From assembly GCA_026129165.1 (NCBI GenBank), contig JAHCIP010000017.1, positions 1 through 37,262 of the forward strand: a stretch of DNA of 37,262 nucleotides. The letters run 5' to 3'. This document shows positions 30,008 to 37,262 of this stretch, one piece after another. Every line of letters begins with the position of its first letter. The first letter of the stretch is position 1. The notes under the pieces are model-generated. The model was not told where the DNA came from, did no database searches, and worked only from the letters and a program-made list of their open reading frames with translations. This DNA is from Anaerolineae bacterium (lineage in GTDB: Bacteria > Chloroflexota > Anaerolineae > Epilineales > JAHCIE01). Made by a program: the position numbers and the translations under genes.

Positions 30008-31612
30008 TTATCCTTGCGCTAGCCAGATGGTGGTCGGTGGGTAGCTGTCATGGACGATGAGGTTCTGCACCTCGCGGCGCATGCCCGACAATATAGGGAC
30101 GACACATGGAATCATGACTCCCCCTTCTTCACTGATCAAGCGTTGGGCCTGAGCGAGAATCGCTTTACGCTTGGTCTGGTCCTGCTCCGCCCCCATAGCA
30201 TCAATGAGCGCATCGAGATCGGGGCGCTGCCAGGCGGCCTCGTTGAAGGCGCTAGACGAGTAAAAGCCCAGTTCCAAAATCTGGTCCGCATCGAGATGGG
30301 TCGGCCAAATATCCATGAAGAAGGGCACTTGCAGCAAATAGTTGGTGAAGTAGGTATCGGGGGTCGTTCGCTCAACCTTGACATTGATACCCGCTGCTTT
30401 GGCCATCTCCTGGTAAGCGACCGCGGCTTCGACAAACCCTGGCCCGATGGGGGCGGTGTACAATGTCACATCCAGGCCGTTCGCGTAGCCGGCGGCGGCC
30501 AGCAACTCCTTAGCCTTGGCGATATTGCGTTCGGGGATGGGCAGGTTAGCCCAATACGGGCTGGTCGGCGCGACAGGCTGGTCATTCATCACGGTCCCAC
30601 GTCCCTGGTACACGGCTTTGATCAAACCGGGACGGTCCATTGCCAGTTTAAACGCCTGACGGACCCGGACATCGTCGAAGGGCTTGCTGGTCGTCTGCAT
30701 GCTAAAAAAGACGGCCAGCCCAAAGGGGCTTTCGAGCAGCCTGAGCGTCGGTGTGCTGGATACGGCGGCCACCGATTCAAAGGCCATGCGGTCGATGAGA
30801 TCGATGGCGCCGCTGGTGAGCGCCGCGAGTTGAGCGGCTGGCTCGCTCAGATAGACAAAGCGGACCTGGTCGAGATAGGGCAAGCCTGGCTGCCAGTAAG
30901 CGTCGTTACGTGGAAAAGTGGTGAATTGACCCGCTACGTTCTCACCCCAGCGGAACGGCCCAGTGCCAGACGGGGCGTTGGCTAACTGCTCGTCAGTGCG
31001 GTCATGGGGCACAATCTGGGTGCCGGCGAGGGCCAATCGACGGGGGAAAGTCGCGTTGGGCCGCTTGAGGTGGAAGCGCACCGTGGCGTCATCTACCGCC
31101 TCGACAGTATCCAGAGAACGGAAGCCTTCCACACTCAATGACCCAGACTGGGGGTCCAGGATCTTCTTGAAGGTATAGACCACATCCTGGGCCGTGAAGG
31201 GCGTACCGTGGTGGAATTTCACCCCCTGGCGCAGCTTGAACGTCCAGGTCAACCCGTCGGCGCTGGCCTGCCACGACTCGGCTAACCCGGGGCGTACCGC
31301 CGCCGGCGGGTTGGCAAAGTCAAACTGCGTCAATGTCTCATAGAGGATGAAGCCCATCCTCACCTCGGCATAGCTAAGCGGGCGGAGCGGATCCAGAATA
31401 CTGACCACATCGGGCGGGGCCATGCGCAACACGCCTCCGCGCCTTGGGCCAGCCGGCGTAGCATTCGCGGCCTGCGAGGAGGGGACGACGGTAGGGGTGG
31501 GCGACGTCTGGGGCGCGCAGGCGGCTAGCGCCAGGGTAGCCATCGCTCCGCCAGCGAGCTTCAGAAAACGACGACGGCTGATCGGACGAACGGAGCGCGA
31601 GTCCCGTGTCAT
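30008..31612 (-). CDS. Peptide ABC transporter substrate-binding Tat lipoprotein
   Basis: This 534-residue SBP_bac_5 protein starts with a Tat motif SRRRFLKLAGG and a lipobox ending at Cys32 (ALAAC). It has the family segments WTFKLRQGVKFHHGTPFTAQ, VRQAFKLAMDRPG and AKELLAAAGYANG. The frame is open to 31747, but the ATG at 31612 is preferred because AAGGGGAG lies 7 bases before it. It is the first gene of the second importer and so its direct binding protein. Tat export implies that it folds, perhaps with a cofactor or metal, before export, whereas the other binding lipoprotein in the window uses the Sec route. Confidence 0.92.
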   Translation of the reverse strand: MTRDSRSVRPISRRRFLKLAGGAMATLALAACAPQTSPTPTVVPSSQAANATPAGPRRGGVLRMAPPDVVSILDPLRPLSYAEVRMGFILYETLTQFDFANPPAAVRPGLAESWQASADGLTWTFKLRQGVKFHHGTPFTAQDVVYTFKKILDPQSGSLSVEGFRSLDTVEAVDDATVRFHLKRPNATFPRRLALAGTQIVPHDRTDEQLANAPSGTGPFRWGENVAGQFTTFPRNDAYWQPGLPYLDQVRFVYLSEPAAQLAALTSGAIDLIDRMAFESVAAVSSTPTLRLLESPFGLAVFFSMQTTSKPFDDVRVRQAFKLAMDRPGLIKAVYQGRGTVMNDQPVAPTSPYWANLPIPERNIAKAKELLAAAGYANGLDVTLYTAPIGPGFVEAAVAYQEMAKAAGINVKVERTTPDTYFTNYLLQVPFFMDIWPTHLDADQILELGFYSSSAFNEAAWQRPDLDALIDAMGAEQDQTKRKAILAQAQRLISEEGGVMIPCVVPILSGMRREVQNLIVHDSYPPTTIWLAQG

Positions 31613-31673
31613 CGTAGTACTCCCCTTGGTAGTCATAGAGTGCGATTCTAGACGGTTATCACAGGCGATTGAC

Positions 31674-33740
31674 CTAGCGCCAGACCAGCGCGACCTCACC
31701 AACCCCGACCGTCCACGTAAAGTTGGTCGTCTGGCTATCAGGCTCATTCTTCTGACGCAGTATCCAGTTGCTATCAGAATGAATACCTACCTCATCCACC
31801 CCATCGCCATCCCAGTCGCCGACGATAGCTTGCTCGCGGCCGCCGCCGCCGAAGGAGAAGCTTGTCACGGTACTGGTGGGTTGGGTCGTCGCGCGCAGAA
31901 TCCACAGGTTCCCGCGCTTGACCCCCACGCTATCGCGGCCATCGCCGTTCCAGTCCCCAACAATGGGCACGTCCGTGGCCAAGCCCAGCGCGATGGTGGT
32001 ATCCGGCTGATCCGGAGGGGCGGCCGTGTCGTTGGCATAGTGCAAAACGAAACGATTACCGCGCCTCACGCCAGGCGTCTCAACGCCGCCCGTCCACGCG
32101 CCACAGAACGGCGTCTCGCCCAACTGGCCAAAGGTGAAGGTGCGCTCCGGGGCGCCCGTCGTGTTGCTGTAGCGGATATACCAGGTATTCCCTCGCACAA
32201 TCCCGACCGTGCGACTGCCGGCCCCTTTCCAGTCACACATCATTGGTCGATCACCAGCCTGGTGGCCGCCCGGCCCGGTGAACGTAAAGGTGGCTTCGGG
32301 CTGACCAGCCGTAAGCGAGTTGCGCAGATACCACGTGCCGTTGCGATAGAGGGCCGGTTTCAGGGCCGTCTGGGTCACGACGATGCGCGCCGGGAGACTG
32401 ATGGCCAGACCCTCACCATTGGAGACGACAGCGTAGTAGAGGCCGAAACTATCCGCCGTCGCAGCCGAGAGGGTGTAACTACTGGTGTTAGCGCCGGCAA
32501 TGGGCATATTCAGATGATACCATTGGTAACTCAAGGGTGGTGAGCCGGTCGCATTGATCTGGAGCGTGAAAGGCCGACCTTGGATGACAGTCTGGCCGAC
32601 AGGGCGAGTGGTGATGATGGGGGGCTGGGGTGGTGTCGTCTGGCCGCTGTCACTCGCCCCCCAACATTTCACCTTCCCGCTGATGTCCAGGCCGCAGGTG
32701 TGATACACTCCAGCGCTCACCTGGACGAACCGATCGTTGGGGTCAAGGCCAGACACCTGACCATAACCGTCGTCACCAGCGCAGGCGAGGGCGCCATCGC
32801 CCCGCAGTCCACAGACATGCGCCCCCCCGACGCTCACCTGGAGAAAGCTGCCCTCGAGCAACGGCGTCCCCTGGTTATCATTGCCTGCCCCCCAACACGC
32901 GATCGAGCCATCGTTTCTGAGGCCACAGACCTGAAACTGGCTGGTACTGACCTGGATAAAACCACTGTTGGGGGCAGGGATAGATGTTTGTCCGGTGCCA
33001 CTATACCCCCAGCAGACAACCGAGCCATCGCCGCGGACGCCACAGGTGTGTGAGTTGCCGGCGCTGACCTGGACGAAGCCTTCATTGGGCGATGGTGATT
33101 GAGCCTGCCCGCTGCGGTTGTCGCCCCAGCACTCGACCACCCCCTGGCTCTTGATGCCACATGTATGCCCTCCGCCGGCGCTGACCTGACTAAAGCCCGT
33201 ATTCGGCTCCGGCGGCGTCGCCTGCCCAAAACTGTTATTGCCCCAACAGGCGACACTCCCATCTCGCTTGACACCACAGGTATGCGCCAGGCCCGCGCTC
33301 ACCTGGATGAAGTTGGTGTTGATGGTCGGGGCCGAGCGCTGGTTATTGCTATTGTCGCCCCAGCAGACGACAGAGCCGTCGCTCCTGATCCCGCAGGTAT
33401 GCGCATCGCCCGCGCTGATACTGATCAGCCCCCCGCCTGATTTAGAGTCAGGCCCACCTGGGGACGGCGCGGCTGGCTGGCCCTCTATCGGCTCTGGCCG
33501 GTGGGCCACCGGCGCAGCCGCCGTCATGCGAACTTCGCTCAGCCCGACGTTCGCAGCCGCCCGCATTCCTGGCCCCATTAGCTCTGTCATTCTCCACACA
33601 CCCGACTCGGTCGCGGCGTTCGTCACGTCGGGACTAAGCCGCGCGGCCTGACGAACAGGGCTAGCGACGGTGAGTTGGCTGGCGCTCAGGCTGCACATCA
33701 GCCAAGCCAGGACAATTGTCTGGTAGATCAGTTTTTGCAT
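31674..33740 (-). CDS. Secreted RCC1-repeat propeller, Ig-like and FG-GAP-like protein
   Basis: This 688-residue protein has a signal peptide (about 1-25), a linker, then seven RCC1-type repeats, each with a pattern like HTCGIRSDGSVVCWGDN and two Cys. These should form a seven-bladed propeller with one disulfide per blade; blades five and six are degenerate. An Ig-like domain follows (PPIITTRPVGQ to ARIVV), then about four repeats with Asp-rich loops (VGDWNGDGRDSVGVKRGN, VGDWDGDGVDEVGIHSDS) that resemble FG-GAP/VCBS calcium-binding blades. It is predicted to be extracellular and to bind a ligand or surface. The ATG at 33740 is chosen because GGAG precedes it and the signal peptide begins there. 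It lies between the two peptide importers, which is unusual. Confidence 0.88.
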   Translation of the reverse strand: MQKLIYQTIVLAWLMCSLSASQLTVASPVRQAARLSPDVTNAATESGVWRMTELMGPGMRAAANVGLSEVRMTAAAPVAHRPEPIEGQPAAPSPGGPDSKSGGGLISISAGDAHTCGIRSDGSVVCWGDNSNNQRSAPTINTNFIQVSAGLAHTCGVKRDGSVACWGNNSFGQATPPEPNTGFSQVSAGGGHTCGIKSQGVVECWGDNRSGQAQSPSPNEGFVQVSAGNSHTCGVRGDGSVVCWGYSGTGQTSIPAPNSGFIQVSTSQFQVCGLRNDGSIACWGAGNDNQGTPLLEGSFLQVSVGGAHVCGLRGDGALACAGDDGYGQVSGLDPNDRFVQVSAGVYHTCGLDISGKVKCWGASDSGQTTPPQPPIITTRPVGQTVIQGRPFTLQINATGSPPLSYQWYHLNMPIAGANTSSYTLSAATADSFGLYYAVVSNGEGLAISLPARIVVTQTALKPALYRNGTWYLRNSLTAGQPEATFTFTGPGGHQAGDRPMMCDWKGAGSRTVGIVRGNTWYIRYSNTTGAPERTFTFGQLGETPFCGAWTGGVETPGVRRGNRFVLHYANDTAAPPDQPDTTIALGLATDVPIVGDWNGDGRDSVGVKRGNLWILRATTQPTSTVTSFSFGGGGREQAIVGDWDGDGVDEVGIHSDSNWILRQKNEPDSQTTNFTWTVGVGEVALVWR

Positions 33741-33804
33741 CTGTGCTTCTCCGACCCCGGTCTGCGGGGGGAGCCCGACGTGACCCCCCAACACCGACAC
33801 TGAA

Positions 33805-34875
33805 TCATCCCGCCCGCTGGGAGGGCGCTGCCTCATTGGAATGGGCATGACAGCGCACCATGCCGCCGCCTGGCGCTTCGCTAGGGGCGGGCATAGTGCG
33901 GCGGCAGATGTCCATCACCAGGGGGCAACGGTTGGCAAAGGGGCAGCCCGGCGGTAGACGAGTTGGGCTGGGCGGCTCAACACCCTGGCGGTACATCTGG
34001 CGGAGCGCGGCCCGCTGGCGTTGCTGAACCGGGTCTGGCACCGGGTTGGCGGCCAGTAACATGGCGGTGTAGGGATGGGCCGGCTGGGTGTAGACCCGCT
34101 CCGTCGGCCCCATTTCAACCAGGTAGCCCAGGTACATCACGCCCAACGTATGGCTGATATGGCGCGCGACCGCCAGGTTATGGGTGATAAACAGATAGGT
34201 CAGCCCCTTACGGGCTTGCAGGTCCTCCAGCAGGTTGATGATCTGGCTCTGGATAGATACATCCAGGGCGCTGGTCGGCTCATCGCAGACGATCAGTCGC
34301 GGCTCGACCGCGAGTGCCCGCGCAATGGCGACCCGCTGACGCTGGCCGCCAGACAATTCTCCCGGCAGCCTTTCCATAAGATGCGGGCCAAGCCCCACCT
34401 GCTGCAATAGGTCCGCCACAATCTCGTCCCGGGCGCGCCCAGCCCGAACGCGGCGGTGATGCGTGACGAGTTCGCCCACGATTTCACCGACCACATGGCT
34501 GGGGTTCAGGGCTGAGTAGGGGTCCTGGAAGACGACTTGCACCTGGCGGCGGTAGCCGTCCAACGCGCGTGTTGGCAGGGCCGTCACATCCTGGCCGCCG
34601 ACGACAATCTGCCCTGACTGAACCTGGACCAGCTTGAGAATCGCCCGCGCGGCGGTAGACTTACCCGCCCCCGACTCCCCTACCAAACCGAGCGTCTGCC
34701 CCCTGGGGACCGAGAAGCTCACGCCGTTCACAGCGCGGACCGGGGAACGATACCGCCCGAATAAGGGTTGCTGCGCCGCGAACTCGACGTGCAGGTCGCG
34801 GACCGTGAGAAATGGCTGATCGGATAGCGCGGGCGGCGCTATTGGGACGGTCATGGTCAGGTTCGCGTCGTTCAT
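33805..34875 (-). CDS. Opp/Dpp transporter ATPase (DppF-like)
   Basis: This 356-residue ATPase has GESGAGKST (Walker A), LSGGQRQRVAIARAL (signature), [12 protein letters not shown] (Walker B) and the Cys-rich tail GCPFANRCPLVMDIC. It is the second ATPase of the first importer; the first ATPase is fused to the permease encoded upstream. The frame is open to 34977, but that part overlaps the upstream gene. The ATG at 34875 shares one base with the upstream TGA (TGATG), which indicates coupled translation. Confidence 0.92.
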   Translation of the reverse strand: MNDANLTMTVPIAPPALSDQPFLTVRDLHVEFAAQQPLFGRYRSPVRAVNGVSFSVPRGQTLGLVGESGAGKSTAARAILKLVQVQSGQIVVGGQDVTALPTRALDGYRRQVQVVFQDPYSALNPSHVVGEIVGELVTHHRRVRAGRARDEIVADLLQQVGLGPHLMERLPGELSGGQRQRVAIARALAVEPRLIVCDEPTSALDVSIQSQIINLLEDLQARKGLTYLFITHNLAVARHISHTLGVMYLGYLVEMGPTERVYTQPAHPYTAMLLAANPVPDPVQQRQRAALRQMYRQGVEPPSPTRLPPGCPFANRCPLVMDICRRTMPAPSEAPGGGMVRCHAHSNEAAPSQRAG

Positions 34876-36836
34876 CAGGGCATATCCTGCGCGCGTAGAC
34901 AGCGGGTGAGGCGATCGGGGCCAAGCGGTTGTAAGGCCGGCGTCCCTGCCCGACACGCCTCGGTGGCTAAAGGACAACGGGGGTGGAAGTGGCAGCCCAG
35001 CGGCCAGGCGTGCGGGGGCGGCACCAGGCCGGGGATGACGGGGAGCCGTCCGTCAATACGGCCGTACTGGGGCAGGGTCGCCAGGAGCGCCTGGGTATAC
35101 GGATGTTTGGGCTGGTGGAATAGAGCGTGGGTTGGCCCGGCCTCTACAATTTCACCCGCGTACATCACGGCCACTCGATCACACGTCTCGGCGACAACGC
35201 CGAGATCATGCGTGATGAGCAGAATCGCCATGTCGAACTGACGCTGCACATCCTTCAACAGGTCTAGAATCTGCCCCTGAACCGTTACATCCAGCGCGCT
35301 GGTTGGCTCGTCGGCAATCAAGACCGTAGGCTGGCCGGCCAGGGCGCGGGCTAGCGCCACCCGCTGGGCCATCCCGCCCGAGAGCTGATGCGGATACTCA
35401 TGCAGCCGTCGTTGGGGGTCGGGTATACGAACCAGCGTCAGTAATTCGAGGGCGCGGCGGCGCGCCTGGCGCTGGCTCAACCCGATATGGATACGCAGCG
35501 GGTCGATTAACTGCGTCTCAATTGTCAGGGCCGGATTGAGCGAGCTATGGGCATCCTGGAAGACCAAGGCGATCGCCTGGCCTCGCAGCCGATGCCAGGC
35601 GGCAGCCGGCAGCGAACGCAGGTCTTTGCCTTCCAGCCGGATCGAGCCGGCCGCCAGGCGGCCCGGCGGTGGAATGAGGTCCATGATCGCCAGGGAGGTC
35701 ATGGTCTTGCCCGACCCCGACTCGCCGACCAGCCCCAGGATTTCGCCCCGCTTCATCTCCAGCGATACATCGCGGAGAATCACCACTTCGCCGCCCTGCG
35801 CGTCGGGGAAGCGTACCTCTAACCCGCGTAGCGCCAGCAGCGCGGGGGGGGACTCTATGGCCTGAGTAGGCGGGGCGGCGCTGGCGGGCGGCGCGGGCCT
35901 GGACCTGGGACGAGCGGCCACGCTCTCCCGCCCGAAGGCGGTTTGCAGCCCATCCCCCAGAAGATTAAAGGCCAGCACAGTTAAGGTAATCGCCGCCCCA
36001 GAGGGGAACGCCAGGAACGGGTGGGTTCCCATATAGGTGCGCGCCTGCGACAGCATGCGTCCCCAACTTGGCTGCTCCATCGTGGCGCCGATACCGATAA
36101 AACTGAGGGTCGCTTCAATCAGCACGACCGCTCCCACCTGCAACGCGGTCTGGGCAATCAGGGTCGGCGCGATATTGGGCAGGATATGATGGGCTGTGAT
36201 GCTCCACACTCCCAGCCCCCCGACACGGGCGCTATCGACATACAACTCCTCGCGCTCGGCCAGTGTCACTGCGCGGGCCAGGCGAAAGAACCGCGTTGAG
36301 AAGGTCAGCCCGATGGCGAGCATGACAGCGCTCAAACTGGCGCCCAGGATGGCAATCACGGCAAAGGCGACCATAATGGGCGGCAGGGCAAAGAGAAGGT
36401 CTACCCCCCACGTCAACCCGCTATCCAATGCGCCGCCCACATAGCCGGCCAGCAGGCCGAGCGGTACCCCCAGGAGGAGGGCGACCCCGATGGCCTGGAG
36501 CGCGCCCCACATCGAGATGCGTGTCCCATAGATGAGTTGGCTGAGGATGTCTCGCCCCAACTGGTCTGTCCCCAGCCAATGGGCCGCGCTAGGGCCTTGC
36601 ATCGTCGCCCGCAAGTCTCCTGCGAGGGGGCCATACGGCGCGACCCACGGACCAATCACGCTTATCAGGTACAAGGCCAGGATAAACGCCGCCGAGAGAA
36701 CAGCCGCCGGCTGGCGGCGAAAACGCCGCCAGGCGCGCCCCGGACTTGATACATAGGCCCGAGCCTGGACATTGCTCTCGGAGCGCGCGTCCTGGCTTCC
36801 GGCCAGCGCGACCGAAGACGTCTCAACGATATTCAT
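34875..36836 (-). CDS. Opp/Dpp permease-ATPase fusion (DppC-DppD-like)
   Basis: This 653-residue protein has an N-terminal DppC-like permease (residues 1 to about 305, with [19 protein letters not shown] and the EAA-type loop [20 protein letters not shown]). A Pro/Ala-rich linker (about 310-335) leads to a DppD-like ATPase with [35 protein letters not shown] and the tail [15 protein letters not shown]. Permease and ATPase are normally separate chains, so this is a real fusion. The reading frame is continuous through the linker. The ATG overlaps the stop of the upstream DppB-like gene by four bases (ATGA). Confidence 0.92.
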   Translation of the reverse strand: MNIVETSSVALAGSQDARSESNVQARAYVSSPGRAWRRFRRQPAAVLSAAFILALYLISVIGPWVAPYGPLAGDLRATMQGPSAAHWLGTDQLGRDILSQLIYGTRISMWGALQAIGVALLLGVPLGLLAGYVGGALDSGLTWGVDLLFALPPIMVAFAVIAILGASLSAVMLAIGLTFSTRFFRLARAVTLAEREELYVDSARVGGLGVWSITAHHILPNIAPTLIAQTALQVGAVVLIEATLSFIGIGATMEQPSWGRMLSQARTYMGTHPFLAFPSGAAITLTVLAFNLLGDGLQTAFGRESVAARPRSRPAPPASAAPPTQAIESPPALLALRGLEVRFPDAQGGEVVILRDVSLEMKRGEILGLVGESGSGKTMTSLAIMDLIPPPGRLAAGSIRLEGKDLRSLPAAAWHRLRGQAIALVFQDAHSSLNPALTIETQLIDPLRIHIGLSQRQARRRALELLTLVRIPDPQRRLHEYPHQLSGGMAQRVALARALAGQPTVLIADEPTSALDVTVQGQILDLLKDVQRQFDMAILLITHDLGVVAETCDRVAVMYAGEIVEAGPTHALFHQPKHPYTQALLATLPQYGRIDGRLPVIPGLVPPPHAWPLGCHFHPRCPLATEACRAGTPALQPLGPDRLTRCLRAQDMP

Positions 36837-37262
36837 GACAAACGAACCTTCGGATTGAGCCAGCCGTAGCTCACGTCAACCAGCAGATTGGTCACCACCA
36901 CCGATAGAGCCGTCAGCAGGGCCACGCCTTGTAACAGGGGAATATCGCGGGCGATGACGGATTTCACCGTCAGCGGCGCGATGCCGGGCAGATTGAAGAC
37001 CTGTTCCACGGCAAAGGTCAGGCTGAGCACGACGGCGACGCGAAACCCGATCACCGTTACCACAGGGATCAGCGCATTCCGTAGGGCGTATCGACTCACG
37101 ACCTGCCCCATGGGGATACCCGTCGCCTGGGCCGCCAGGATGTACCGCGACTGCATGACGGTGACGAGGGAGGCGCGCATTTGGCGGGCGATCAGGGCGG
37201 CGGTGGGCAGGCCGAGAGCCAGACTCGGTAAGGTGATACTGCGCAGCCAGCCCACCCGGCTC
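36833..37262 (-). CDS. Opp/Dpp transporter permease (DppB-like), 5' part outside window
   Basis: The visible 140 or so residues are the C-terminal half of a DppB permease: PSLALGLPTAALIARQMRAS, the EAA-type loop RYILAAQATGIPMGQVVSRYALRNA, and the last helices ending in [10 protein letters not shown]. The frame is open to the right edge, so the gene continues beyond the window and its start is not seen. It is the first visible gene of the minus-strand train. It pairs with the permease-ATPase fusion downstream. Confidence 0.9.
   Translation of the reverse strand, partial: SRVGWLRSITLPSLALGLPTAALIARQMRASLVTVMQSRYILAAQATGIPMGQVVSRYALRNALIPVVTVIGFRVAVVLSLTFAVEQVFNLPGIAPLTVKSVIARDIPLLQGVALLTALSVVVTNLLVDVSYGWLNPKVRLS

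Overview
The window is GC-rich and tightly packed. It is most likely from a member of the Chloroflexota, although I have no marker gene to prove this. The inference rests on an AniA-type NirK with an extra N-terminal cupredoxin domain, a Rieske plus fused b6/subunit IV plus dihaem c unit, Tat-lipoproteins of the SRRxF type, YveK/BY-kinase polysaccharide genes and repeated Opp/Dpp transporters. No rRNA, tRNA or CRISPR array was seen, and no gene-free stretch exceeds 300 bases; the longest, 8305-8573, holds a promoter, a palindrome and a hairpin.

Region 1 (1-5038) is a nitrogen-oxide and copper block on the plus strand: a two-domain multicopper oxidase, a Cys-free Crp/Fnr regulator, a DUF1858 redox-disulfide protein coupled to copper nitrite reductase (NirK), then a VapBC-type toxin-antitoxin pair between strong terminators. 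Region 2 (5039-8304, minus) encodes a quinol:electron-acceptor complex: Rieske protein, fused cytochrome b, dihaem cytochrome c. It could supply electrons to the cupredoxin domain of NirK. Region 3 (8574-12169, minus) is a polysaccharide block: YveK-like chain-length protein, BY-kinase, RmlA-like nucleotidylyltransferase, RmlB. Region 4 (12342-14957, plus) has a YwiC-like membrane protein, a cupin, a zinc-ribbon protein and a degenerate SDR. The nirK unit and ywiC carry matching Crp/Fnr-type boxes (TTGCG-N4-CGCAA and TTGAC-N4-CGCAA), both placed 34.5 bases from the end of the -10 hexamer. This suggests that both are controlled by one regulator, plausibly the local one.

Region 5 (15133 to the right edge, about 22 kb, all minus) is an almost gapless gene train. 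In reading order it holds an Opp/Dpp importer whose permease and ATPase are fused, a separate ATPase, a secreted RCC1-propeller/Ig/FG-GAP-like protein, a Tat-lipoprotein peptide-binding protein, a second Opp/Dpp importer with two ATPases fused, a tiny HlyD-like protein, a C39-peptidase ABC exporter, a PhnD-like lipoprotein, two exported pentapeptide-repeat proteins sharing a CPPxC motif, a P-type ATPase lacking the CPx motif and split by a -1 frame change, and a further peptide-binding lipoprotein. Gaps never exceed about 100 bases and several junctions are ATGA or TGATG overlaps. The set looks like a combined peptide export, surface display and peptide uptake system. No short C39 substrate gene is obvious. 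The odd N-terminus of the P-type ATPase is one candidate for a leader-like sequence. This region is the best candidate for an undescribed system in the window.
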